NCBI RefSeq assembly: GCF_022559625.1
Contig: NZ_CP042288.1
Span: 2,304,155-2,368,154 of the forward strand
Source of the DNA: Aquisalinus flavus
Lineage (GTDB): Bacteria > Pseudomonadota > Alphaproteobacteria > Caulobacterales > Parvularculaceae
DNA length: 64,000 bases
Reading direction: 5' to 3'
In this document: piece after piece, positions 34,603 to 43,360 of the stretch
How positions within the stretch are numbered: position 1 is the first letter of the stretch
Layout: each line of letters begins with the position of its first letter
Notes under the pieces: model-generated
Databases searched by the model: none
What the model was told of the DNA's origin: nothing
What the model saw: the letters and a program-made list of their open reading frames with translations, nothing else
Program-made: the position numbers and the translations under genes

Positions 34603-36600
34603 ATGAAGATACATACTCTTGCCTTCGCTGCAGTATTTGCAATTGCCATAGCTGGCCAGAACGCCTTTGCGGCCGGCCTGGAATCGGAGGAGCGCATTGA
34701 ACAGGTACTCACGCTCTTCGTTGCAAATCCTTCCGAGGAGTTGCCGGTCACCCAGCACCCTGTAAAACCCCAACAGGTCTTCTCGAGGCACTTCAACATC
34801 TCTCGTTCGGCTCGAGCCTACCTGCAATTGAGCACCGACCCGTCTCAGGACGCCTATTCCAGCGCGCTCCTGCAAGAGGTGGCGCAATATTACATCGATA
34901 ATCCGATCGAAATTCCTGACCCGGACGCGACCTACTGGGCGGGTGAATATCATGCGGCAGCGCTGGCCATGTTTGGCATCAACGGCACCGTACGCAAAGG
35001 CGCCATTTCCAGAGACGCCGAAATCACGATGCTCGAATACATGGTTGATTATCTGAATTACTGGTCGCGTCCAGACCGTTATCAATTCAGTCTTGAGCAC
35101 CAGACCTATTACTACTGGAACAGCGAGAATCACTGGTGGCAGGAAATCGTTACCAGCTGGGGCTATCTGCTCGCGCTGAAGGACGATCCGGATTTCAGGG
35201 ACACGAAGCTCGCGGACGGCAAGACCTTGCAGGAACATTACGAGGTTACTGTCGCCTATATGAAAGAACATATGCGGCAGCGCGCCAAAAAGGGATTTTT
35301 CGTTGAAATCTCGAGCGGCGGATACTCCGGCCGCATGCACAATATGTACTATCTGATCCATGACATTTCCCCCGACGAGGATCTGAAGGCCCTTGCCGCC
35401 AAGACCCTCGATCTGTGGTGGTCCTTCTGGGCCGAGGAGCAGATTTCCGGCGAGCGTGGCGGCGGCAAGGTCAGGCACCGGCGATTACGGGGCCTGCTTC
35501 CCAACACGGAAATCCACATGGTGCCGGCCTGGTATTACTTTGGCATCGGTACCCGGAACAAGGACTATCTCAAGGATCTCGACGGCGATTCTACCGTCAT
35601 GGCGGGCAATTACATGGCGCTGCTGTCAAATTATCGCCCCGCCCCGATCATCTACAAGATTTTGGCGGACCGCGAGACGGCACCAGCCTACGCGATCACG
35701 CAGCGTCGCGTAGGAAAATCTGCCGGACAGGACGAGGATTTGCCGGAGGCACTGATCGCTCCGAACCCGGAAAGGGATCTCTATGGAAACACCGGCATCC
35801 CGAAGCACAAGTTTTTCGACTATGAAAACGGCAGTGTCCTGAAATACTCCTGGGTCAGCCCGAATTTCATTCTTGGCACCAATATGCGCCCACCCTACGA
35901 CGTCCAGGAATGGGTCGCCGGCCAGGCGCAGAGCTGGTGGCATGGCCTGCTGCTGAAGAGCAACAAGACCGGCTATCCGGACCGGGTCGTGCCGACACTG
36001 ATCTATCCGAGCGATTCGATGGGCGAGCAATATGCGGTGCAGTCGAAGACGAGTTTCATGGCGCGGAAGCTGAACGATTCATGGAGCCAGGTGTCGGACA
36101 ATACGGACTTCCCGATGGGCGTGTTCGTCTCGGAAGGGCTGAAGAACGATACGACACTCGATGGCGACTTCATTTTCATTGAGGGCCCAACTGCCTGGGT
36201 CGCCGTGAGAGCTGCCAAGACAGGGTTTGCGCGGTCTGACGAGATCCTTACCGCCGCTCAACAGAATGCAGGCAACTTCTACCTGCTTGAGACGGATACC
36301 CAGCCCGTCATCATCGAGGTAGCCGAGCATGGCGACTATACGGATTTCACGGAGTTTGAGGCAACCGTTCGGAACGCGAAGCTTTCGTTCGAAAACGGTG
36401 CCTATCACTATGAAAGCCTCTCCGGTGACAGGCTGACGATGTTTGATGATCGATCCGCACCAATGATCAACGATCAAACCGTTAATTTTCACCCTGCCAT
36501 GGCCTATGACAGCCGGTACATTTCGTCTGCCTGGGACAGCGGGATTATCACGATCACTGTTGGCGACGAGTTGCACGTTATCGATTTTACCGTACACTGA
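34603..36600 (+). CDS. Secreted lyase-like enzyme, short form, copy 1
   Basis: A 665-residue exported protein (signal peptide ends near NAFA). A helical domain from about residue 30 to 380 carries YYYWNSENHWWQE (Asn176, His177), GFFVEISSGGYSGR (Tyr241) and SGERGGGKVRHRR (from residue 282). The sequence then reads YSWVSPNFILGTNMRPP and WWHGLLL before a beta-rich C-terminal domain ending ELHVIDFTVH. The same Asn-His, Tyr and RGGxKxRH positions occur in the 886-residue protein at 3763, but the N-terminal beta-sandwich is absent. Some neighbouring residues recall PL8-type lyases (N-W-W-x-x-E-I), so a uronate lyase is inferred. ATG at 34603 follows AGGGAG. The next gene is a close tandem copy. Confidence 0.72.
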   Translation: MKIHTLAFAAVFAIAIAGQNAFAAGLESEERIEQVLTLFVANPSEELPVTQHPVKPQQVFSRHFNISRSARAYLQLSTDPSQDAYSSALLQEVAQYYIDNPIEIPDPDATYWAGEYHAAALAMFGINGTVRKGAISRDAEITMLEYMVDYLNYWSRPDRYQFSLEHQTYYYWNSENHWWQEIVTSWGYLLALKDDPDFRDTKLADGKTLQEHYEVTVAYMKEHMRQRAKKGFFVEISSGGYSGRMHNMYYLIHDISPDEDLKALAAKTLDLWWSFWAEEQISGERGGGKVRHRRLRGLLPNTEIHMVPAWYYFGIGTRNKDYLKDLDGDSTVMAGNYMALLSNYRPAPIIYKILADRETAPAYAITQRRVGKSAGQDEDLPEALIAPNPERDLYGNTGIPKHKFFDYENGSVLKYSWVSPNFILGTNMRPPYDVQEWVAGQAQSWWHGLLLKSNKTGYPDRVVPTLIYPSDSMGEQYAVQSKTSFMARKLNDSWSQVSDNTDFPMGVFVSEGLKNDTTLDGDFIFIEGPTAWVAVRAAKTGFARSDEILTAAQQNAGNFYLLETDTQPVIIEVAEHGDYTDFTEFEATVRNAKLSFENGAYHYESLSGDRLTMFDDRSAPMINDQTVNFHPAMAYDSRYISSAWDSGIITITVGDELHVIDFTVH

Positions 36601-36645
36601 TCTATAATAATGAGATGGCAAGTCCTCTCTGGGAAGGCAATGATC

Positions 36646-38628
36646 ATGAAAACCAGAATTTCAGTCGTTGGGCTCGTATTCGCCCTGACCAGCCTCGCTA
36701 CCGCTGCTGCCGGCATGGATCCGGAGACGGAGGAGCGCATCGACCAGGCGCTGACTCATTTCGTATCGAATCCTGTCCCGGAACTATCCATCACCCAGCA
36801 CCCCGAACATGAAGAGGAAATATTTTCTCGCCTGTTCAATATCTCCCTCTCTGCCAGGGCCTATCTGCAATTGAAAACCGACCCCGGGAAGGACAGGCAA
36901 TCAGCCATGTTGCTCGACAAGGTGGCTGAATATTATCTGGACAATCCCGCCCAGACCAAAGCACCGCACAGTTCCTACTGGGCCGGTGAGTATCATGCAT
37001 CAGCCATTGCCATGTTCGGCACGAACGGAACAGAAAGAAAGGGAGCAATCCCGCGCGATGTCGAAATCAGGCTACTGGATTACATGGTTGAGTATCTCAA
37101 CTTCTGGTCCAAGCTCGATCATTATGAGTTCAGCCTGAAGCACCAGACCTATTATTACTGGAACAGTGAAAATCACTGGTGGCAGGAAATCGTCACCGCC
37201 TGGGGATACCTGCTCGTGCTCAAGGAGGATCCGGACTTCAGGGATGTCATATTGCAAGATGGAAAGTCCTTGCAGGAACATTTCGACGCAACCAGCGCAT
37301 ACATGCGCCAGCACATGATCCAGCGTGCCAGCAAGGGCTTTCTGACGGAGATTTCGAGTGGCGGCTATTCCGGGCGCATGCACAGCATGTATTACCTGAT
37401 TTACGATCTGTCTCCTGATGAAAATATGAAGGCACTGGCGCAGAAATCACTGGACCTGTGGTGGACATTCTGGGCCGAGGAGCAGATTTCCGGCGAGCGC
37501 GGCGGCGGCAAGGTGCGGCATCGCAAGCTGCGCGGGCTCTTGCCGAATTCGGAATCCCATATGATTCCTGCCTGGATCTATTTCGGCACCGGCGGTCGGG
37601 GTCTTGATCACCTCAAAACCCTGAAGGACGATACCACGGCAGGGGCGGTAAACTATCAATTGGTCCTGTCTGACTATCGCCCGGCGCCGATCATCTACGC
37701 CATCCTCGAAGACAGGCACAGCGCGCCTGCCTATTCGATTACCCAACGGCGGATCGGCAAGTCCGCCGGTGATGATCCCGATATTCCCGAAGAGCTGATA
37801 CCGGTTCCGGAGAACATCTATCCGATCAGGCCAAAACTCTATGATGTCGAGGAGTCCGATGTCCTTAAATATTCATGGGTCAGCCCGAATTTCGTTTTGG
37901 GCACGAATATGCGCCCGCCCTACCACTCGACGGCATGGGAAGCAGGCAGTGCGCAAGGCTGGTGGCATGGGCTTCTGCTGGCAGGTGATGATCCGACCTA
38001 TCCGGAACGGGTTGTCCCGACACTGATCTATCCCAAGGATGCCATGGGAGAACAATATGCCGTGCAATTTGAAGGCAGTTTCATCGCCCGCAAACTTGAA
38101 GACGTATGGAGCGAATTTGGGAGTGATAACAGGCAGTATCCAATGGGTATTTTCATCTCTGAGGGCCTGAAGGAACACACGACCGTCGACGGCGACATCA
38201 TCTTTATCGACAGCCCGAATGCGTGGGTCGCGATCCGCGCCGCTTTCACGACCTTCGAACAGGCGGATGACCTGCTTGCCCCCAAGCACGCAGATCGGGG
38301 AAATTTCTACAGGCTGAAGGCCGATGGACAGCCGGTGATTATCGAAGTTGCGGAGCATGGGGACTATGCAAGCTTCGAGACCTTCCGGACGGCAGCGCTG
38401 AACGCGCAGATCGTCCATGATGGCGGCAGCTATCAATATGACAGCCTGTCCGGAAAAAGGCTGACGATGTTTGATGATCGCTCTCATCCAATGATTGATG
38501 ATCAGCCGGTAAACTATAATCCTGAGTTCGCATATGAAAGCCGGTATGTCTCCTCACCCTGGGACTCAGGGATCATCACGATCACCGCAGGTGGACAGCA
38601 GCACATTCTCGATTTCACTGTACACTGA
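36646..38628 (+). CDS. Secreted lyase-like enzyme, short form, copy 2
   Basis: A 660-residue exported protein, clearly a tandem duplicate of the upstream 665-residue one: long stretches such as HQTYYYWNSENHWWQEIVT, ISSGGYSGRMH, EEQISGERGGGKVRH and SWVSPNF are shared. The candidate active-site Asn, His, Tyr and Arg are all kept, so both copies look functional. Differences are spread over surface loops and the C-terminal beta domain, consistent with a different sulfation or uronate preference. ATG at 36646 is chosen because GGGAAGG lies eight bases upstream; the frame is open to 36610. It lies 45 bases from copy 1 and is the last PUL gene before the tRNA-Ser junction. Confidence 0.72.
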   Translation: MKTRISVVGLVFALTSLATAAAGMDPETEERIDQALTHFVSNPVPELSITQHPEHEEEIFSRLFNISLSARAYLQLKTDPGKDRQSAMLLDKVAEYYLDNPAQTKAPHSSYWAGEYHASAIAMFGTNGTERKGAIPRDVEIRLLDYMVEYLNFWSKLDHYEFSLKHQTYYYWNSENHWWQEIVTAWGYLLVLKEDPDFRDVILQDGKSLQEHFDATSAYMRQHMIQRASKGFLTEISSGGYSGRMHSMYYLIYDLSPDENMKALAQKSLDLWWTFWAEEQISGERGGGKVRHRKLRGLLPNSESHMIPAWIYFGTGGRGLDHLKTLKDDTTAGAVNYQLVLSDYRPAPIIYAILEDRHSAPAYSITQRRIGKSAGDDPDIPEELIPVPENIYPIRPKLYDVEESDVLKYSWVSPNFVLGTNMRPPYHSTAWEAGSAQGWWHGLLLAGDDPTYPERVVPTLIYPKDAMGEQYAVQFEGSFIARKLEDVWSEFGSDNRQYPMGIFISEGLKEHTTVDGDIIFIDSPNAWVAIRAAFTTFEQADDLLAPKHADRGNFYRLKADGQPVIIEVAEHGDYASFETFRTAALNAQIVHDGGSYQYDSLSGKRLTMFDDRSHPMIDDQPVNYNPEFAYESRYVSSPWDSGIITITAGGQQHILDFTVH

Positions 38629-39053
38629 ATTTGTTTAATTCGCTTTGCTCTGCTCCGCGATTTGCCTTTGTAATGGAACGCCGTCACCGCATTGCGGTTT
38701 CGCCCATCAGAAGACAGGCCGTGCCGACAGGCACCGGCAATGAAGTGTTCAACCAGCCGCTTGTCTGAAAATGCGTTGGTTTTGAATGCTTCAGACTACG
38801 CCTGTGGTACGTCAATCTAGCGCAAATCTGCCGGGTTCAGGTCAGCCCCTGAAACTGGATCGTTTCATTTTGGAGTTTCCGTTATTCCGGAACCGCCTGA
38901 CGAGCACCAGCGACGCCCGGTCAAAATGGCCGGAATTGGGCGAATAACTGGTCTCTCTGTGCGCGGAATATAGCGGAATTTCAAAGCCAGGCATTTGAAA
39001 TTCAAAGAGCAATTACAAGGACTTACAGAGACCCCGGTTCGCTCGGAAAATGC
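38629..39053. other. Gene-free junction between PUL and backbone
   Basis: No convincing coding sequence, transposase or integrase is seen in these 425 bases. A 10-bp inverted repeat, GAATTTCAAA / TTTGAAATTC with an 8-base spacer, lies at 38976-39003, and a weaker one (GTCTGAA / TTCAGAC) near 38775. The stretch ends at the 3' end of tRNA-Ser, a common integration target. Confidence 0.5.
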
Positions 39054-39143
39054 TGGCGGACAGAGAGGGATTCGAACCCTCGAGACGATTGCTCGCCTAC
39101 ACGCGTTCCAGGCGTGCGCCTTCGACCACTCGGCCACCTGCCC
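39054..39143 (-). tRNA. tRNA-Ser (anticodon GGA)
   Basis: A complete 90-nt class II tRNA. The acceptor arm GGGCAGG pairs with the 3' strand TCTGTCC allowing two G-U pairs, the discriminator is G and CCA is encoded. The D-loop region is GCCGAGTGG, the anticodon GGA corresponds to plus-strand 39107-39109, a long variable arm follows, and the T arm GGGTTCGAATCCC is standard. The 3' end faces the PUL. Confidence 0.96.
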
Positions 39144-39353
39144 AGCAAGAGAGCGGGACTATAGCGTCACCGACTGACGATGCAAGCGCCGATTTTGCCG
39201 TTTTTCGCCGGATTTTCACGGCTCTTGCATCATTCTTGCGAGGGTCGGCCTGTTGCGATAGGCTTGGCGCGTCAGTAACGGGGTCAGGCCCGTGCCGTGT
39301 CGGGGATCTGGCATGATCGCGGCGCGGCAACGGGTATAAAACGGGGCGTTTTC

Positions 39354-39620
39354 ATGGGTATTTTCCGGCTGCTTTCCTGGATTTTCGTGGCCATCGGCCT
39401 GATGCTGGTCGGGGCCGATATCGTGTCCTGGCTCGAAACGGGCGAGATCACCATCCGCACCACGGCAGAGGTGATGAACCTTGTCGGGATCGGCGTGTCC
39501 GCCGATGTCGGCGACGGCGCGGCGGCGAAGGTCGCCAATTTCATCCTCAACGTGCCGCTCTGGGCCCTCATCGGCGGGATCGGCATCATCATGACGCTGA
39601 TCTTCCGCCCGCTCGACTAG
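39354..39620 (+). CDS. Small membrane protein of unknown function
   Basis: 88 residues with two predicted membrane segments: FRLLSWIFVAIGLMLVGADIV near the start and PLWALIGGIGIIMTLIF near the end, with a short polar loop (ETGEITIRTTAEVMN) between. No family is recognised. The ATG at 39354 is preferred over upstream codons because the protein then begins directly with a membrane helix. It lies between tRNA-Ser and the peptidase gene with GC-rich codon use like the backbone. It is plausible as a real gene because of composition and topology only. Confidence 0.55.
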   Translation: MGIFRLLSWIFVAIGLMLVGADIVSWLETGEITIRTTAEVMNLVGIGVSADVGDGAAAKVANFILNVPLWALIGGIGIIMTLIFRPLD

Positions 39621-39844
39621 ATCAACCGGGCCTTCACAGGGAACCCTGCGACGGCGGAAAAGCTGAACGTTTCCAGAGCGTTAGAGCAGATTTTCTGCGT
39701 CTGTACAGGCGCGGGCTGCGTGGGCGTGGTCTGCGGGCGTGCCGATACGGCCGCCGGCAAGGCCGTCCCGCAACCGGTATTGCGGGTTTGCACGCGTCGC
39801 TCATCGCGCTACTTGTGATGAGGATCAGCCAGAGTGGAGCGAGC

Positions 39845-42103
39845 ATGCCTTTTCCGACACGACCGATAGTCACCATTCTCGGCGTCATGGCGGCCCTGTC
39901 CGCGATGGTCCAGACAAGCGCCGCCCGGATCGAGGCCACGACACAGGAGAACGGGATGCCCCCTGCCCGCCAGCTGACGATAGACGACCTGCATGCCGAG
40001 GGCGGGCTCGACGGCCCGGCCCTGCGCCAGCCGCGGGTCTCGCCCGATGGCCGCCTGGTCACCCTGTTGCGCGGGCGCGAGGACGATGCGAGCCAGCTCG
40101 ACTTGTGGGCCTATGACACCGCGACGGGCGACGCCTCGATGCTGGTCTCCTCCACCGATCTCGTCGGCGATGTCGACCTGTCCGAGGAAGAAAAGAACCG
40201 GCGCGAGCGCCAGCGCATCTATGCCAGCGGCATCGTCTCCTATCAGTGGGACGCGAAGGGCGCGCAGATCCTGTTTCCCCTCGGCGGCGATATCTTCCTC
40301 TACCAGCTGGCCGACGGCAGGGCGGTGAAGGTCACCGACACCGGCACCTTCGAGACCGACCCGAAGATTTCCCCAGCGGGCCGCTATGTCTCCTTCATTC
40401 GCAATGACGAATTGTTTGTCTATGACCTTGCGACGGGCACGGAGCAACAGCTCTCCAGCGGCGCGACCGGCACCATCCGCAATGGCGTGTCGGAATTCGT
40501 CGCCCAGGAGGAGCTTGACCGTGACACCGGCTATTGGTGGTCGCCGGATGACCGGCTGATCGCCTATACACAGATCGACGAAAGCCCCGTCGATATCGTC
40601 GAGCGGCTGGATTTCGGGCCTGACGGCACACGCACGATCAGCCAGCGCTATCCCTTTGCGGGCACGGACAATGTCACCATCCGCCTCGGCGTCGTGCCGG
40701 CGGCCGGCGGCGAAACGGTCTGGGTCGACCTCGGCACCGAACAGGATATCTATCTTGCCGATGCGACATGGGCAGCCGATGGCGGGCAGCTTTATGTCAC
40801 CCTCCTGTCCCGCGACCAGAAGACGCTGCGCGTTCTCGCTGTCGCGCCGGAGACGGGCGCCAGCAGCACCCTCATGGAGGAGACGCGCGAGACCTGGATC
40901 AATCTGCGCGGCGGCATGCGGCCGCTCAAGGACGGCTCCTTCCTGTGGGAATCCGAACGCGACGGTTTCAACCACATCTATCATCACGCCGCAGACGGAT
41001 CATTGATTGCCCGGGTCACCCGAGGAGACTGGGTCGTCTCCGGCATCGACTGCGTCGATGAAGCCAGTGGTGCACTCTATTTCACCGGCTGGACCGAGAC
41101 CCCGCTCGAGCGCCATGTCTATCGCGTGTCCCTGTCCGGCGGCGCGCCGGTGCAGGTCTCCGAGGGCGAGGGCTGGCACGGGGCGAGCTTTGCCGGCAGC
41201 TGCGATGTCTGGATCAATACCTTCTCGGCACCAGACCAGCCGTCGCAGGCGCGGGTGCGCAAGGCCGATGGCGAACATCTTTTCTGGCTGAAGGAGAACC
41301 GGCTCGATGCCGATCATCCCTATGCGCCCTTTATCGCGTCCCATGTCGCACCGGAATTCGGTACGATCGAGGCCGATGACGGCACGCCGCTCCACTATCA
41401 GGTGATGAAACCGGACCTCGCTCCGGGGCAGAAGGTCCCCGCCATCATCCGCGTCTATGGCGGCCCCCACGCCCAGACCGTGCAAAAGGACTGGACGGGC
41501 GCCTATGACCAGATGCTGGTCGACAAGGGCTATGTCGTCTTCCGGCTCGACAATCGCGGCGCGTGGAACCGCGGCACGGCGTTCGAGAACCCGCTCTACC
41601 GCGCCATGGGCTCGGTCGAGGTCGCGGACCAGGCTGCCGGCGCGCGCTGGCTCGCCGCGCAGACTTACGTCGATGCCGGCAATATCGGCGTGTTCGGCTG
41701 GTCCTATGGCGGTTACATGACCCTGCACATGCTGGCCCAGAACCCGGAACTTTACAAGGCAGGCGTCTCCGGCGCGCCGGTCACCGACTGGCGCACCTAT
41801 GATACAGCCTATACGGAGCGTTACATGGGCGATCCGCGCGAGGTCGCCGATGCCTATGACCGTTCTGCCGTCTTCGCCCATCTGGGTGGCATGAAGGATG
41901 ACAGCCTGTTGCTGATCCATGGCATGGCCGACGACAATGTCATCTTCCAGAACTCCGTCGACCTGATGGCCGCCCTGCATGAGCGCGATGTCGCCTTCGA
42001 GATGATGACCTATCCGGGCGAGAAGCACGGCTTCCGCAAGCGCGAGAACAAGCGCCACATGGACCGGCTGGTGGTCGACTTCTTCGAGCGGCGGTTGAAG
42101 TAG
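39845..42103 (+). CDS. S9 family prolyl oligopeptidase, dipeptidyl-peptidase IV type
   Basis: About 752 residues with a signal peptide (VTILGVMAALSAMVQTSAA). Residues about 60-480 form a DPP-IV-type beta-propeller (VAQEELDRDTGYWWSPDDRLIAYTQIDESPV contains the Glu pair that holds the substrate N-terminus). The last 250 residues are an alpha/beta-hydrolase with GWSYGGYMTL (catalytic Ser), HGMADDNVIFQN (Asp) and GEKHGFRKREN (His). It would remove X-Pro/X-Ala dipeptides from peptides in the periplasm. The start is set at ATG 39845, which leads straight into the signal peptide; an upstream start would add 19 residues. No operon partner; a hairpin-rich repeat follows its stop. Confidence 0.92.
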   Translation: MPFPTRPIVTILGVMAALSAMVQTSAARIEATTQENGMPPARQLTIDDLHAEGGLDGPALRQPRVSPDGRLVTLLRGREDDASQLDLWAYDTATGDASMLVSSTDLVGDVDLSEEEKNRRERQRIYASGIVSYQWDAKGAQILFPLGGDIFLYQLADGRAVKVTDTGTFETDPKISPAGRYVSFIRNDELFVYDLATGTEQQLSSGATGTIRNGVSEFVAQEELDRDTGYWWSPDDRLIAYTQIDESPVDIVERLDFGPDGTRTISQRYPFAGTDNVTIRLGVVPAAGGETVWVDLGTEQDIYLADATWAADGGQLYVTLLSRDQKTLRVLAVAPETGASSTLMEETRETWINLRGGMRPLKDGSFLWESERDGFNHIYHHAADGSLIARVTRGDWVVSGIDCVDEASGALYFTGWTETPLERHVYRVSLSGGAPVQVSEGEGWHGASFAGSCDVWINTFSAPDQPSQARVRKADGEHLFWLKENRLDADHPYAPFIASHVAPEFGTIEADDGTPLHYQVMKPDLAPGQKVPAIIRVYGGPHAQTVQKDWTGAYDQMLVDKGYVVFRLDNRGAWNRGTAFENPLYRAMGSVEVADQAAGARWLAAQTYVDAGNIGVFGWSYGGYMTLHMLAQNPELYKAGVSGAPVTDWRTYDTAYTERYMGDPREVADAYDRSAVFAHLGGMKDDSLLLIHGMADDNVIFQNSVDLMAALHERDVAFEMMTYPGEKHGFRKRENKRHMDRLVVDFFERRLK

Positions 42104-42169
42104 AGGCTTGGGAGAATCACAACAGCCTTCCTCAGCTCAGGTCACGAGGATGAGACTCTTTTAGTCAAT

Positions 42170-42294
42170 CAAGGCCATTAAGGCACTTTATGCCTTAATG
42201 GCCTTGGTGGCATTCTCATTTCAGGGAAAGAAAGCTGTCAAGGATGAAACCCTCCGGGCACGAAGTGTCCTTGACAGCTTTCTTTCCCTGAAAT
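42170..42294. repeat. Structured intergenic element, copy A (two strong hairpins)
   Basis: Hairpin 1 has a perfect 16-bp stem (42170-42185 with 42191-42206, loop CTTTA). Hairpin 2 has a perfect 27-bp stem (42218-42244 with 42268-42294) whose 23-base loop begins TGAAACC. The spacer contains TTGGTGGCATT. A second copy with the same order, spacing and loop words but different stem bases is at 49156-49275. It sits between the convergent peptidase and ZntB genes, where it could also stop transcription from both sides. Confidence 0.8.
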
Positions 42295-42314
42295 ACCCGC
42301 GGGACTAATTAACC

Positions 42315-43283
42315 CTAAATCCACTTCATCATGCGGAACAGCCACAATTCCCCGAGCGTGATGCAGAGCAGCAGTCCACAGACAATCCAGAAGGCGTGGT
42401 CCATCCCTGCCCCCGGCATACCGCCGACATTGATGCCGAGCAGCCCGGTGAGGAAGCCCAGCGGCAGGAAGATCGCAGTGACGACGGACAGCACCAGCAT
42501 GTTGCGGTTCATCTCCTCCGAGCGCCGGTCGACCAGCTGGTCGTGGATGATGCCGGCGCGCTCGCGGGTGATGTCCAGCTCCTCGACCACGCGGGTCAGG
42601 CGGTCGGCCTCTTCGCGCGAGGCGTTTTGCAGCGTCTCGTGCAACAGGCCGGTCTCGTTCGCGGCAAAGCGGGCATAGGCTTCGCGTTGCGGCGCGATAT
42701 AGCGGCGGAAAACGATCGCGTCATGGCGCATGGCGGCAAGCGGTCCGCGCAATTCCTCCACCGTGGCCGTCAGCGATTGCTCCTCGAAGACATCGACCCG
42801 GTCTGCCAGGTCGTCGACGACCGGCTCCATCTTGTTCGTCAGTCCACGCAATATCTGGAACAGCAGCGTGCCCGCATCGTCAGGCCCGTGTCCGTCCCGC
42901 ATTGTCTTGCGCAGGTCTTCCACGGCGACGAGGCGGCGCTTGCGCACGGTGATCAGGCGCCCCTTCTCGACCCAGACGCGCAGCGATACCATGTCCTCGC
43001 TCTGGCTTTCCGGATTCAGATTGACCCCGCGCAGGGTCATCATCAGGCCGCTCCCGTGCACGGTGGAGCGCGGCCGCGTCTCATTGGCCAGCAGCGACTG
43101 CACGACGACAGCATCCAGCCCCGCCTTGCGCCGCAGCCAGTCCTGGTCGGCACCGAGGTCGAGATGCGCCCAGTAAAACCCGCCCTTGGGCACATCCGGC
43201 CCGGCGTGCAATTCGTCAACGCTCATCGGCCGGGCCCCGCCCTTGCCGTCGAGCACGAAACCTTCAATCAGCGGCTCGCTCAT
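42315..43283 (-). CDS. zntB: CorA-family divalent cation transporter, ZntB type
   Basis: A 322-residue CorA-superfamily protein: a long cytoplasmic N-terminal alpha/beta and helical domain, then two C-terminal membrane segments (MLVLSVVTAIFLPLGFLTGLLG and FWIVCGLLLCITLGELWLF). The pore signature is GINVGG, i.e. G-I-N as in ZntB, rather than the G-M-N of magnesium CorA. ZntB moves Zn2+, Cd2+ or Ni2+; the direction is debated. ATG at 43283 follows AAGGAGAG. It stands alone between the repeat element and recR on the same strand. Confidence 0.85.
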   Translation of the reverse strand: MSEPLIEGFVLDGKGGARPMSVDELHAGPDVPKGGFYWAHLDLGADQDWLRRKAGLDAVVVQSLLANETRPRSTVHGSGLMMTLRGVNLNPESQSEDMVSLRVWVEKGRLITVRKRRLVAVEDLRKTMRDGHGPDDAGTLLFQILRGLTNKMEPVVDDLADRVDVFEEQSLTATVEELRGPLAAMRHDAIVFRRYIAPQREAYARFAANETGLLHETLQNASREEADRLTRVVEELDITRERAGIIHDQLVDRRSEEMNRNMLVLSVVTAIFLPLGFLTGLLGINVGGMPGAGMDHAFWIVCGLLLCITLGELWLFRMMKWI

Positions 43284-43360
43284 CGCGTCTCTCCTTGTCC
43301 GTCAAGCAGAGCATTGTTCATGAAAAATGAACAGGGCGTTGAGAGTGGGAGAATTTGACC

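Noticed and set aside
38820..38950. Possible transposase remnant between the lyase pair and tRNA-Ser
   Set aside because: Short translated pieces on the minus strand look vaguely transposase-like but are too short and broken to support a call.
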